From Lotus japonicus (Eukaryota > Streptophyta > Magnoliopsida > Fabales > Fabaceae): a stretch of DNA of 64,000 nt. Made by a program: the position numbers and the translations under genes. The notes under the pieces are model-generated. The model searched no databases. It was not told the origin of the DNA and worked only from the letters and a program-made list of their open reading frames with translations. Location of the stretch: contig NC_080046.1 in the NCBI RefSeq assembly GCF_012489685.1, positions 30,123,881 to 30,187,880 of the forward strand. The letters are read 5' to 3'. Positions 21,534 to 34,031 of this stretch are shown here, in pieces; positions within the stretch are counted from its first letter, which is position 1, and every line of letters begins with the position of its first letter.

Positions 21534-22058
21534 TGTAAGACCCTAACCTTACTATTGTATCACTTATATGAGTTAATGAATAAATGTGAAGTTTTTGGTG
21601 AAGTTTGAGTTTCTTGTGAATCTGTCCGTGATCTTGTGTGAATTTATGAGAGGTCTTAACGACCTAATCTTGAGAAGTTTTCTTCATGAGAGTTGTAGCT
21701 CTCTCAGTTAGCTAAATTCTCTCGCTGGTTTCATGTCATTCCGACATCGGTAGCCCGAGATATCCACGTTATAGTGAGCAGAGGTCTGGCTGTACAGACC
21801 TTGCGTTTTGCTAAAAGGAAGGGAATTTTTATTTTGTGTTAATTCTTTTAATTAGGAATTAATTATTTAATTAATTATCTAATTAAGTCAGAGTTTGTGG
21901 GCTTGAGAAGAGTGTGAGAAAATCCTATTTGGGCTAGGAGTGTCATGGACTTGACGAAGGAGGGAAATTAGGGTTTGAAACCCTAATAACCCTTGTGGCC
22001 GCCGGCCATATATGTTGGATGGGGGGGGGGGAGTTTTATTTGTTTTAAAGGCTAATTA

Positions 22059-22238
22059 TAGGGATGGCAATGGGTCTCGGACCCATAGGGTACCCGCAAA
22101 AAATACCCACTATTGGTAGGGTAAAAACCCGCTAGATGGGTATGGGGTTGGGTATGAGTGATTACCCGCAAAAAGTATTGGGTATGGGTGCGGGTATGGG
22201 TACTATAGTACCCAACCCGCCCCATACCCGCACACACA

Positions 22239-22321
<83 letters not shown>

Positions 22322-22833
22322 GAACAAATTAACTTAAGCTATAGCTTTCAAACTTACTTATTTTAAAAAATAGGTGAATATTTAAAGTATTTATAATCAT
22401 TGCTAATTTACTTCCACTTATTTTTAAAATTAGTAAGTTAATAACCTACAACTTTAGGACTATATTATAAATACAAAATAAAAAATTAAGTTATATCTTT
22501 CTTGCTTATTCGTTCTAAAAAAAATATTCTTAGTTGAATGATTTTATTTGTTACGTAGATAATCTTTTGTATTTTTATTAGTGTTTTTTATTTAAAAAGT
22601 TAATTATATTTTTTGTTTTCTATTAACAAAAATAGTGAAAAATATATTTTGGTTAGCTAAATTGCGGGTAATGGGCACGGGTACGGGCATATAGGTACCC
22701 AGAAGGTACGGGGACGGGCATTCAAGTTGCTACCCACGCGGGTATGGGGACGGGTACGGCTAATTTTTTAAAACGCGGGTATGGGGATGGGTACTATAGT
22801 ACCCTACCCAGACCCTACCCATTGCCATCCCTA
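22059..22833 (+). mobile_element. hAT-type MITE with internal ATT microsatellite
   Basis: Perfect 17-bp terminal inverted repeats TAGGGATGGCAATGGGT and ACCCATTGCCATCCCTA, flanked by a perfect 8-bp duplication GCTAATTA (22051-22058 and 22834-22841). Eight-bp duplications and short TIRs define hAT elements. The 775-bp body has no transposase. Both ends are rich in GGGTATGGG/GGGTACCC-type words that extend the inverted structure. An ATT array lies inside. Confidence 0.92.
22239..22319 (+). repeat. (ATT)27 microsatellite inside the MITE
   Basis: About 81 bp of uninterrupted ATT/TTA units, directly after GCACACACA. Its purity suggests recent expansion or high mutability. Confidence 0.95.
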
Positions 22834-24019
22834 GCTAATTATGGCTAGTTAAAGAGTGATTAATTATTTGACTATTTGATTTTGGGCTTGGGCTAGCTAG
22901 TAAGGAAAAGGAGAAGCAAAACAAAAAAAACCCTAGCCCATGTTTTGTTGTGGCTGTCGAGCGTAAGGGGGAAAAGGGGGGAAATCCTTTTTTTTTACAC
23001 AACTTGATCAACAGAGATAGAAACCTTTCAAAACACCTTCACGTGAAAGCTCAGAAAAGAAAAGAGAAGAAATAAGAGATAAACCGAGAGAGATAGAAAG
23101 GAAACGAGAGAGAGCGTGAGAGATAGCGAGAGAGGAGGAGAGTGATCGAGTGGGAGAGAAGAGGAGGGACTTGGACAGCAGCTTGCTTGGACCTTTTTCA
23201 ACACCAAAACCTTTCCCTTTCATCAAACTTGACCAAGGTAAGGGCTGGTTTAGGAAAGAGTAGTTGCTTAGGGTATTTGCCATGAAATTCCATGAGAAAA
23301 GCTATGATCTTGTATATGTTTGCATGAGATATGTGAAAGTGGTTGTTGCTGGACTTTTGTGCCATGAAAACCTTGTCTACAAACCCTTATTTGATGTACT
23401 TGCTATCGCTCTATGATCTCATGCGAAAATCCCATGACTACTTGCTAAGTTTGGCTTGTATTTCACTTGTTTCAACATGATGATTGATGGATGTTTAATT
23501 CCGGAATTTTTGGGTGAATAAGTTGATGTTGGGGGCTGAACAAAGGCTTGTGTGGTTGAAAAGAAAGAAAGGAAAATTTTTTACAAACCCTAGAGCCATG
23601 TGTGGGTTCGGGCGAACCTTATTTAAGGGGTTGGTGTGTTTCTTTCTTTCGTTTTCAGGCACAAGTCTCTTGATGTCTTGCTTAATGATTTGCCATGGTT
23701 TATGGGCTTGAAAAGCATGAGATTATGATTATGAATGTCTATATGATATGAATATTGTCTGACTGAGAAATCGTCACAAGGGGCGCTCATCCAGCTGTAA
23801 TTCCCACTGTGGTTGTGTATGTTTAATGTCGTTGTTTATTCGACGTTGAATTGTAAGACTCTAGGTTGACTATTTAGAGCCATGAACAAAGAGAAACGAG
23901 ATTTAATCGCTTGCACGTAAATGTGAATTAAAAGGAACATAGGTCTAGATGAGGCTATGGACCATGAGAACGATGGTGCCGTGAGAGACAAACAGTTACT
24001 TGCACGCGAGGGTGCTTTT

Positions 24020-27000
24020 TGTAACACCCCCATTTTCGGGTGTAACTTTAGTAACTCAAAAATAAAATAAAGCGGAAAAGCAGGTATTTTTTTTTTCGTT
24101 TTCTTTTTAAATAAAAGAGACTTGTCGAAATAAAGACTCAACTCATTCGCGATTAACAGCGACTAATATACAATATAAGCACAACCCTCGCTGCAACCAA
24201 AAACATCGTCACGAGTGTCCTCAAGTGACAGAAAGTAACATCAAGTAATTGAAAGTAGCGTCCGCAGGCAAATAAGTGCAACTCATAGACAGAGTCATAA
24301 GTTTTATAAATACAGTCCTCCAAGAAACTAAGTTAGCCCAAAACAGCTTCCAAAAGACCTCTTACGTCCGACAAACTCTCTGTGATCCTCATGGAAGAGA
24401 ACCACACAAAAAGAGAATAGTCGGGGACCTACCCTGCCCCAAAAAGAGAAATGACAATCAGAGTTTTGACACTAACAGCCAACCTTAGTAAGCTCTAGAC
24501 ACCCATACCCTATACTTTCATCCTCAACCCTCATCTGGTCATGCATTCAGTCCGGGTCCTCGTCGAAACTTCAGTAATGGTCATTACGCTCCTGGTCCTC
24601 CCCGAGTGACGAATCATCATGAACCAGCTGTCAAACGTCTGACAGCAAGCCGACCGCCCAAACACAGACATACAAACCAAGCCAAGGCGCTAGGGTCAAC
24701 TTACAGTATGCAATAGATAATACAAGCAACATGTGAAGAATAGGGGGTATATATATATATATGTTGTATATATAAATATAAGTTCTGTATTGCCTACCCT
24801 AAGGTATATACATAGCATGTTATCAATCTCTAACAACCGTTCAATATGCAATATCTCAACAATTCAATCCTCAACAACTTAAACAATTCAATATTAACCA
24901 ACTCAACAGTTATAGTCAAGGTGCATGATGTGTCATGCAACGTCAATTCAAAATGTTTTGGAAGAAGTAGGCTGGGCACGATCGAGTCGGTCCTAACACT
25001 GGCATTGTGTCGACCATTACCCTCGGGTGTCACTTACAACCTTGACATAGCCGGATCAGTCCTAACCCTGTGGGTCGACTTTTCCCTCCGCTATGCCTGA
25101 CATCAACAGGTCGATCCTAACCATACGGTCGATCATATCCCCCATCGAATGCCCGAGTTACCCGAAGGCATGCTGTACCCGAAGGTATATACTGTACCTG
25201 AAGGTATACTGTACCCGAAGGTATATACTGTACCCGAAGGTATATACTGTACCCGAAGGTATATACGGTACCCGAAGGTATACTGTACCCGAAGGTATAT
25301 ACTGTACCCAAAGGTGTATACTGTGGTTCTTGACCATAAGCTTGCTTAATCAACAAAAGTGTTAGAGTTTGTTGGCTCTAAAAATATCCTGAGATAAATG
25401 TCGATTCTGCGACAAAATGCAATTAAAACAAAAAGAGTGCAATCAATCATGATGATTTCTTTGAATCATCTGACTCATCCAATTTGATGGTCACAAACTG
25501 CTCAGCGAGCGAAAGAGTACCAATGTACTTGGAAACTTATTATCCCCTGACTGATCTTTTAGATAGCCAAACAAATAAACTGCTCATCGAGCGAAGAGTA
25601 CTTATGTACTTGGAAACCTATAGTTCCCCGACTTATCCCTTTAGATAGTCGAACCATAAAACTGCTCATCGAGCAAAAGAGTATAAACATACTAAGAAAC
25701 TTATGAGTTTCCCCAAAACTTGAATTCGGTGACACTTCTCATTTTCCAAAACTAGTATCCAAGCCCTAAGCTTTTATCTGAGATTGTTATCATTATTTAA
25801 AGAGTTCAGATGTTGTTTAGTAAATTATGAATTTTCCTTGAAAATTAGTTTTCATTTATGTTTGTCTCTAATCTTATGAGTTTAAAAGATCACATCATCC
25901 CAAGTAACTCCCAGAGAAGGTCTCGATCCACTAAAATAATAATAGGGGTCCGAACCTCGGTTCGTCCCGTCAAACTTTCCAAAATCTCATCATGAGTATG
26001 GCATAGCTACCTGTTTTCCCACACTCTGACGTACAACAGATATATGTATAATTGCACAACCAATTTAGCACAATCCAACAATCTTGGCACATATATCAAC
26101 ACATCCTAAAATTAACCATTTAGTACATAGCATGTGAATTAATCAACAATCAATCAAATCAATAAGCAAATCACAATCAACAATGTCGGCCGAAGCCTCA
26201 GAAAACGGAGACACCCGTCTCAATTAGTTCACTCGGCCGAAGCCTCCAGAAAACATTTTCCAGTTCAAAGCGATAAACAATATTCAATGCAATCCTCAAT
26301 ATCAAGCAATATTCAAGTCGAAGTTATCGACGCCTACAATACAAATAGCTAGTAATTAAGTTGCCCTAACCTTAGCCAATTCCCTTACAAAGCTGCGACT
26401 CCAATCCATTCACATCTTTGCTTTCCCGTGTTAGCTCGCTTCCTTTTGTCCTTTGGCTTCGTCGCCAAGCGTCTCTGTTATTCGTACCCTTCATAAGTAT
26501 ACGTAACTGAATCACCTAATTGAACTACTCACTAACTCAAAGCCTAAACTATGACTTCAAGAAATTGACTCGAAGCGAACACATGTTAAACGACTCTTTC
26601 TCAGTCAACAGCTACAGTAATTAGTAGAGTACTTATCTCTTATTGAAATCAAAACCATTTTGTAAAACAAATCGCAACTCTTCATTAATCAACTGCTAAA
26701 CTTCGATTTTCATAATAACAAAGAAAATGTTATTTTTCTTTAAAACTTGCGTACTCGATGCTAAAACATATACAAGAGTTGAAGACTTACGAAAATTAAG
26801 TTTTAGAAACTTGTCGGCGAAGAGTCGCCAGAGAAAGTTGCGGCTTACGGGGTTGAAGGATGAACTGTCGCCAAAGACAGAAAAAAGGTTCTTCCTTCAT
26901 CCTTTCGCAGCCAAGAACTCAACGGCGCTGTCCGTTTCCCCAAAGAGTCGACGGTTTGCTCAGAAAGTCAAATTGTAGGTCGGCAGAGCTCGCCGACAAA

Positions 27001-28844
27001 AGTTGTCCAAAACTGAAATTGATTGAGGGCTATTGTTTCTCTCGCGGTAAGGATCGTCGTGGTATACTCCGTTTTTCCATCGGTCGCCGGAGTTGATCGG
27101 AAAACGGCTCCGAAGGCGGCAGCGGCGACGGTCGACGGCGACGGAACGTCGATTCAGAACATGGGTTTTGTTGTGCTCGTCGCAAGGATCTCAACGGTAT
27201 TAACCTTGCTATGAGCGGAGGTCCGATGACACCGGAATCGAAGGTCGAAGATTGCGGCGTCGGCAACGTCGGCGGCGTCGTTTTCTTTGTTTTCACGTTG
27301 ATTTCACCTCTGTTTCTCTTCGTCCTTTTCTATGCTTCTTCGCCCATAGTTGCTGGTCTCGTATGGTGGTGGTTGCTCGTTGTCCATGGAGAAGAGAGGT
27401 TATGGTGGCTGGCCCTTGGTGGCTTTCACGTGAGAAGAAGGATGGACTGGTGGTCGTTTCTGCCGTGTTCATGGTGGTGGTGCCTTGTCATGGCCAGTGA
27501 AAATGACCAAGGTGAAGCTTGATGGTGGCTGGCCTCGTGAGGGGAACGAAGCATGGTGGTGTTTGTGATTTGTGGTGCTACAACGTGAAGAAGAAGCATG
27601 GAGCATGGTGCTGCGTGGGTAGTGCCGTCGTGGCCTCGTCGAGAGGAAGAGAAGGACGTCGGTGGTGATGTCTGCTTACTGCAGCAAAAGAAAAGAATGG
27701 AGAAGAAAACATGGTGGGAGGGTGCAGCAACAAGAAGTGAAGAAGAAGGAATGGGTGCTGGTGGGTGCACGTTGGAAAAGAAAAGAATGGAGGAGTAGAA
27801 GAAAAGGAAATTGGTCTGAAGAAGGAAAGTGAAATGGAGAGAATGAGAGAGTGAGTGAACGGTGAGGGAGAGTAAGGATTGGTGGATAAGGAGTATGTGG
27901 CCCTCCAACCATTAGGGTCACGTGTCACAATTTGTGTGGTGGGAAAGGAAGATATTTTAAAAGTCGGTACGAATTTATTTAGACACTGAATGATTTATTT
28001 CACAGTGTTAAGACAAAAATATAGAGATGAAATATTATTATACTAAAAATTATGGGGAGCTCTATGAAGTAATAAAATATAAATTAGGATCAATTTGAAC
28101 AAATTAAAATGATTTAAAGACAAAGAAAAATAGTAAGAACTATGTCAACGGATGATTTGAGATACTAAGAGCAAATATGACATTGTCATATTATGCAATT
28201 AAGCTAAGTATCCTTTCATAAAATGTCGATACTTGTTCCGGGTTCATTTTAAATGAGAAAATGGCTTGAACGCAGTCTGCTTCAAAATGCCGCAGAACTA
28301 CTTTTTGCAATTGATGTCGGATGAGAAAACTTTCTTCTGAAGAAAGATTAGAAACATCGAAATAAATCGGTGTGCACGTGTGAAATCTTCATTTGAGGTT
28401 CCGAATAGAAAAAGTCTTCATCGACAGTTTATTTTAAGGTTCTTGAGCTATCAGAGATTCAGTTTCGGCAAACTTCCGAGAATTGGAATCGGTCATTCGT
28501 ACATTCCAGGGTTTCGTGTTGAAACACTTGTCATGGAAAGGAATAAGGGAAATTCTTATATTCCTCTGAAGATCTTTGAATTTCGTTTCTACAGTGCTTT
28601 AAGAGCGGATTAGCCATTTACTAACGCTTTCGCCCTAAGGCGGAAGTTAATATGGTTCGTGCTATAACCTATCGCGACTATTGTACTATCCTCAAGCAAT
28701 TTCCTGACCGTTATACTTCATCAAGTCGTCCAAAACAGCATTATCCTTTACAAGGTCATTTTGCGGTTAAACCGGTTCTACTCTTGGGTTGGAAAAATAA
28801 TTAAAATAATTATTTAAATCCAAGTCTGAAATTTGGGTCTTACA
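24020..28844 (-). mobile_element. S2: solo chromovirus LTR (4,825 bp) in the G 3' LTR
   Basis: Minus orientation: TGTAAGACCC at 28844, ending GGGTGTTACA at 24020. Flanks are CTTTT (24015-24019) and TTTTT (28845-28849), a 5-bp duplication with one mismatch. G LTR sequence resumes on both sides. It resembles S1 and S4 in several blocks (for example CCGAATAGAAAAAGTCTTCAT near 28400 and in S4). It contains a 17-19-bp tandem array at 25160-25324 and a GC/TC-rich block at 26800-27900 whose Pro/Ser-rich frames I regard as leader, not genes. Confidence 0.88.
25160..25324 (+). repeat. 17/19-bp minisatellite in S2
   Basis: Nine units of ACCCGAAGGTATATACTGT or the 17-bp form lacking one TA, with a few substitutions. 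Units abut with no spacers, so this is not a CRISPR-like array. Short Tyr/Pro/Glu repeat frames here are by-products. Confidence 0.93.
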
Positions 28845-29207
28845 TTTTTTGTGGATCATTGCGGCTCCACGTGATAAGGTTTACTGCGGACTCCTTGAGA
28901 TTAAGGGTTGTACTGTGTGTCCCCTTGAGATGATTGCGTGTTTCCCCGTGAACTGAGGGTTGTACTGTGTGTCCCATCCGAGAATTGTGCATCTACGGAT
29001 CTTCGAGATTGGCCAAGGTGTTGCGGTGGTTGTGTGAATGGTAAGGATCGTTAGTCTAACCAAATACTTAGGTGGCTAACTGTTATACAAATCCTATTAA
29101 AGTAGAGAGATACTATGTGAAGTAAATCATTGTATATTTATGTTTGGTTTGCAACCTGACCCTTGCTTGTTTGTTATATGTTGTTTTGGGGGGGGGGGAG
29201 GGGGTAG

Positions 29208-29753
29208 ATGGTTCTGACGAAGACCACAGCGTCGATCCACTCCTGGAAACTGACGTTATATGATGAGGAGAAAGATTCCGCTTGGGCGACCGACACGTCC
29301 GGAGTCCGACGAGTCTATGTCGGCGATGCAAGGCTTACAGGTTGGGATGAGCATGGAGATATCGTGGAGATACAACATATGAAGGGATGAGTCATCACGA
29401 TGCCTTATCCACCCCCACGTTTCTTTTACCCGAAGGATGAAGGCTCTCAAGTAGCTTCAGTGGAAAGTGATCCTTCAAAAGAAGCAGCGGCCGAGACCCA
29501 GCAACCAGTGGAGCAGATCATAGTTCCAACAAAGGGCCAAGCTGAGGAACCCAAGCGTGACGACCAAGCAGAGATGAACGGGCGAGTACCCGTAGCACCG
29601 GATTTGTGGGCTGATATGGAGGCTTGCTGTGTGTTTGGCCAGTTTGAGGCTCCGCCACTTGAGTCTCTACCCATTCCGTCCAAGAAGCGTCGTCAGATCA
29701 GAGGTTGCTTCGAGAAGGCGATCATTGAGATTTCTAGTGAGGATAAAGATTGA
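29208..29753 (+). pseudogene. LTR-encoded ORF of G, related to the E1 LTR ORF
   Basis: Single frame of 182 codons inside the G 3' LTR, broken by one in-frame TGA (29388-29390). Around residue 28 it reads SAWATDTSG, then RRVYVG. Without gaps over about 45 residues, W, D, R, Y, G, D, G and P positions coincide with the E1 LTR ORF. A Pro-rich turn (MPYPPPRFFYP), an acidic/Gln linker, a basic patch (PSKKRRQIRG) and the tail AIIEISSEDKD follow. The tail again resembles a SUMO-interacting motif. It lies about 360 bases before the LTR end. The function is unknown; the relationship is my own by-eye alignment. Confidence 0.45.
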
Positions 29754-30117
29754 GAGTTGTTCTTTCGGGGGCTTGGAAGAGTTGCATCGAACTTAATTAC
29801 TTTCTTTTTGTTAAACAATCTTATGGTTTTGTTATTCCTATTTCGGTTGTAATGGTTTACCATTTTGGTACTTGATTTAAATTCACACATGGGAGTGAGC
29901 ACTATTCTCTTTTGAGTTTAGTATTTATTTCAGTTATCCGGTTATTCGTATTTAGATGTTCAGTTCGTTTTTAAAAGATTTGAGATTAATGTTTAAGAGT
30001 TGTGTAAAATGAACCTTTGTCATTAATTAAAGATTAATAATTGAATCGGCAAAAATTCTTTACGAAAATTGAGACGTTTGGTTTACTGTGTGACACTCGA
30101 GAAATCGGGGCGTTACA

Positions 30118-31897
30118 GAAAAAAGTATGTGTTTGTATGTGTTGATGATGTTTCAAGATTCATTTGGGTGAGCTTTCTTGTAGAAAAGTCAGAAACTTTT
30201 GAAGTATTAAGAGAACTAAGTCAGCAACTCCAGAGAGAAAAGGGCTATGGAATTGTGAAAATCAGAAGTGATCATTGAAAGGAATTTCAGAATGAAAAAT
30301 TTTCAGAATATTGTGGAAATGAAGGAATCAAGCATGAGTTCTCTGCTCCTATTACTCCACAACAGAATGGTGTGGTTGAAAGTAAGAACAGAACACTACA
30401 AGAGTCTGCTAGAGTAATGCTTCATGCTAAGAAAGTTCCTTATCACTTATGGGCTGAGGCTATAAACACTGCTTGCTATATTCACAACAGGGTAACTATA
30501 CGTTCAGGAACTGATTCCACTCTATATGAGTTGTGGAAAGGGAAGAAACCTACTGTTAAGTACTTTCATGTATTTGGAAGTAGATGCTACATTTTAACTG
30601 ATAGAGAACAGAGGAGGAAGCTTGATCCCAAGAGTGATGAAGGGTTATTTCTGGGTTACTCAGTAAATAGCAAGGCTTACAGGGTGTTCAATTCTCACAC
30701 AAAAACTATGATGAAATCCATAAATGTGGTTGTGGATGACAGGGTAAGTAGTCTGAATGAAATCAATACAGATGGAGATGATAATGTGCCTCAGATAGTT
30801 GATGAGAGACCAGATGACTATGACATCCGATCTGACACGGAACCTGAAGAGGAAAAAGAACATGAGTCATCTAAGGAGATTGTTCCCTCAATCAGAATTC
30901 AGAAGATGCATCCCAAAGAAAACATAATTGAGAATCTAAATGAAGGAGTTATTACTAGATCTAGAGACATCATTGCAAATGTATGTTTTATCTCTAAGAT
31001 TGAGCAAAAGAACATCAAGGAGGCCCTAACTGATGAGTACTGGATCAATGCCATGGAAGAAGAATTGAGTCAATTTAAGCGGAATGAAGTATGGGATCTT
31101 GTTCCCAGACCAGAGGGTGTGAATGTGATAGGTACCAAGTGGATTTTCATAAACAAGTCAGATGAAAATGGTACTGTGACAAAAAACAAGGCCATATTAG
31201 TTGCTCAAGGGTATACTCAGATTGAAGGAATTGATTTTGAAGAGACCTTTGCTCCTGTTGCTCGATTAGAATCAATCAGATTGTTGTTAGGACTAGCATG
31301 CATTATGAAATTCAAGTTGTTCCATATGGATGTGAAGAACGCTTTCTTGAAAGGATACCTGAATGAGAAAGTCTATGTAGAACAACCAAAGGGCTTTGTA
31401 GATCCAACCTTTCCAGAACATGTTTACAAGTTGAGAAAGGCTTTATATGGATTAAAGCAAGCACCAAGGGCTTGGTATGAAAGGTTAACAGAGTTTCTGA
31501 TAAGTAAAGGGTACAACAAGGGAGGAATAGACAAGACTCTATTTGTGAAAAGTGATGGTGGAAAAGTCATGATAGCTCAGATATATGTAGATGACATTGT
31601 CTTTGGAGGCATGTCCGATCAAATGGTAGAACATTTTGTTAGAAACATGAAATCTGAGTTTGAAATGAGTCTGGTTGGTGAATTAAATTACTTCCTGGGG
31701 TTGCAAGTAAAACAGATGCAAGACTCCATGTTCATCTCGCAGAGCAAGTATGCCAAAGAACTGGTTAAGAAGTTTGGTCTTGAAGGCTCAACTCATAAGA
31801 GAACTCCTGCAGCTACTCATATCAAGCTAACTAAAGATGAAAGTGGAACTGATGTTGATCAAAACTTATACAGAAGTATGATTGGTAGTCTTCTTTA
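30118..31897 (+). pseudogene. A pol part 2: integrase core to mid reverse transcriptase
   Basis: Continues the copia integrase directly after G: KKYVFVCVDDVSRF, the second catalytic Asp in IRSDH, then a single in-frame TGA (30276-30278), then [10 protein letters not shown] with the catalytic Glu. The RT follows: [37 protein letters not shown], the intact YVDDIVFGG active site and the [10 protein letters not shown] box, where B interrupts it. An acidic linker ([11 protein letters not shown]) separates integrase and RT, as in SIRE-type pol. Apart from the TGA and the insertions this part is open. Confidence 0.9.
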
Positions 31898-33063
31898 TGT
31901 AAGATCAAGTTTTGATCGAGTAGTACAACTCTATGTTTTGATGATTACAAGTTAACATTTTAGTATGAACAATTTTGATACTCTAACGTGTTTTTCTGAG
32001 TGTGCTTTTACAGGATCTGACCTTAATCCAATCTCACACAAATCAGAAGCACTGTGCTCAAAGAGTGTCCCAAGCAACGCTTTCGCAAACTCTATGTTCA
32101 ATTTGAACAGTAGAAAAGCTTCAGAAGATCTGAAGTCAAACAAGCTCTGATATGGACTCAGTCACTTGAAGTTCTAAAGATCCAGAAGTTCTGACAACCC
32201 AGACACTCTGAAGGTTCAGATGTTCTGATGGTGTAGAAGACTCTGAAGATCCAGAAGCTAAAAAGTGGAGACTCTGAAGTCCAGAAGCAAGATGGCTCTG
32301 AAGACCAAGTACTTCGCTCTGAGTTCAGAATCAGAAGATACAATGGTCAGAGGATCCATGCTTCCCTCTGACTCTGATCAACGAGCTTCACAAGTTCCAA
32401 CACGAAGCATTCCTCTGATCAGAAGTCTACTAGGTTAAAGGTCAAGTCACTATACAAAGTACAAAAGCAAATGTACTATCCTGACGACCTACCTAACATT
32501 CTCAGCCACAGCAGAAGCTGGAAATTCCAAAACTTCCCTCCAACGGTAGCATTTCCATGCAGCGTTCAAACCCTAATCCTTAGAGTATAAATAGAGGCTG
32601 AAGATTGAAAGATGCGGTTGGAAGAATCTCACACGCGCAAGCTATATTCAAACTTTCTAAGCATTCTTTCATCTTTGAATTCATTGTGTTTACTATAAGC
32701 TTTTTAGAAGCAATCTCTTTGTAAACAATCTTTCTTAAACAGTTGTTTAGTTACCTTTAGGAGATCAAGGTTGATCGGATCCTAGAGAAGACTAAGAGAG
32801 TGAATCTTAGTGTGAGCTAAGTCAGTGTATTGTTAGTCACTTGTAGGTTTCAAGTGCAGTTGTAACAATTACCTGATTAGTGGATTGCCTTCATTCTAAG
32901 AAGGAAGAAATCACCTTAACGGGTGGACTGGATTAGCTTGACTGATTCATCAAGTGAACCAGGATAAAATCCTTGTGTGCTTTTCTATCGCTTATCTTAA
33001 GCACTTTATTTGTTCTCGAAAGATTTGCTAAAATCTTTAAGGTGGAAGTTTTATTCTGAAAAC
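31898..33063 (+). repeat. B 5' LTR, 3' end deleted
   Basis: Collinear with 38282-39447. Contains a U3 rich in TCTGAAG and CAGAAG words (32160-32350) and a TATAAATA box at 32586-32593. It stops after CTGAAAAC, about 40 bp short of the full LTR, at the internal deletion junction. Confidence 0.92.
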
Positions 33064-33593
33064 TTTATCTGAAAGGCACCACTAACCTTGGCTTGATGTA
33101 TAAGAAAACATCAGAGTATAAGCTTTCAGATTATTGTGATGCTGATTATGCTGGAGATAGAACAGAAAGAAAAATCACTTTTGGAAATTGTCAATTTCTG
33201 GGAAGCAACTTAGTCTCATGGGCAAGCAAGAGGCAATCAACCATTGCACTATCTACTGCAGAGGCACAATATATCTCAGCAGCAATATGCAGCACTCAGA
33301 TGCTCTGGATGAAACATCAGCTGGAGGATTATCAAATCCTTGAGAGCAACATCCCAATCTATTGTGATAACACTGCTGCAATCTCACTGAGTAAGAATCG
33401 TATCTTACACTCAAGGGCAAAACACATTGAGGTAAAGTATCATTTTATTAGAGATTATGTTCAGAAGGGCGTACTTCTTCTGAAGTTTGTTGATACTGAC
33501 CATCAATGGGCAGATATCTTTACAAAGCCCTTAGCAGTGGATAGATTTAATTTCATTCTGAAAAATCTGAATATGGACTTTTGTCCAGCATGA
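33064..33593 (+). pseudogene. B pol remnant: copia RNase H
   Basis: Opens at YLKGTTNLGLMYKKTSEY and carries CDADYAGDRTER, LSTAEAQYISAA, YCDNTAAISLSKN, HSRAKHIEVKYHFIRD and ADIFTKPLA, which are the RNase H and C-terminal motifs of copia pol. No stop occurs until the terminal TGA. The usual KSTSGNC reads KITFGNC, so it has drifted. All upstream pol is deleted. Confidence 0.88.
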
Positions 33594-34031
33594 AGATGGA
33601 TCAGAACCTCTGACTATGATGCTTCTTTATCAGAAGATGTCTAGTTCAGAAGGTAACTCCATCAGAGGTTAAGTACCCATTGGTGCTCACTCTGAAGCTG
33701 AGACAGTAAATGTGTGTCAGTAGCTATGATACATCGTTCCTTGTGCCCGTGCTGACAGTCTGTCGTAATGAGTGTTAATGTGCTTCTCTCCAACGTGTGC
33801 TATTGGTTTCATCTGTTGCTATGATATCTTTAATTTTCAACCGTTGATTTTACTTTGCTTTTTAATCAACAACGGTTATTTTCAAAAACCCACTATACAC
33901 ACACGTTCTCCATCACTTCTGATTTTACTCTCTCTCTCTCTTCGATTGCAAAATCCCTTAATCCCCACGATCTCTCTCTCTCTCTTACTTCATCCTCTTC
34001 CTTTCTACCCAAACCTTCAACCGCTTCAAAG
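33594..34031 (+). other. B spacer between pol and the envelope-like ORF
   Basis: Non-coding. It ends in a CT-rich tract (CTCTCTCTCTCTTC near 33930 and again near 33975) just before the ATG at 34032, like a plant 5' UTR. AACGGTTATTTT here also occurs before the A envelope-like ORF (near 40273). Confidence 0.6.

Larger units (their letters stand above)
18405..30117 (+). mobile_element. G: chromovirus inserted in the A integrase
   Basis: Order: last 116 bp of the 5' LTR, primer site, non-coding remnant, degenerate RT-RNase H-integrase-chromodomain (18797-21497), polypurine tract, complete 3' LTR (21534-30117, itself carrying a MITE and a solo LTR). The right edge is sharp: TTACA followed by GAAAA (30118-30122) and the A integrase codons. 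On the left only GA of the expected GAAAA duplication survives, followed by AGAGTTGTG shared with the LTR, so a deletion with short homology removed most of the 5' LTR. Gag and protease are missing. Confidence 0.9.
21534..30117 (+). repeat. G 3' LTR, interrupted by a MITE and solo LTR S2
   Basis: Starts TGTAAGACCC and ends GGGGCGTTACA. After removing the MITE (22059-22833 plus duplication) and S2 (24020-28844), about 3 kb of LTR remains. It holds a CT/GA-rich leader-like block near 23040-23180, G-runs at 22020 and 29187, and the LTR-encoded ORF 29208-29753. Apart from that ORF I see no gene in it. Confidence 0.88.

Noticed and set aside
23008..23283. Ser/Leu-rich minus-strand ORF in the G 3' LTR
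   Set aside because: It arises from a GAGAGA-type purine tract; no homology recognised.
25160..25324. CRISPR-like array
   Set aside because: Units of 17-19 bp abut without spacers, in a plant LTR; it is a minisatellite.
26727..27214. Plus-strand ORFs in S2 rich in Arg and Lys
   Set aside because: S2 is in minus orientation; several short overlapping frames, none conserved in S1 or S4.
27426..27928. Ser/Pro/His-rich frames of 116-160 codons on the minus strand of S2
   Set aside because: Several overlapping frames in TC-rich DNA inside an LTR; by composition this is leader sequence.
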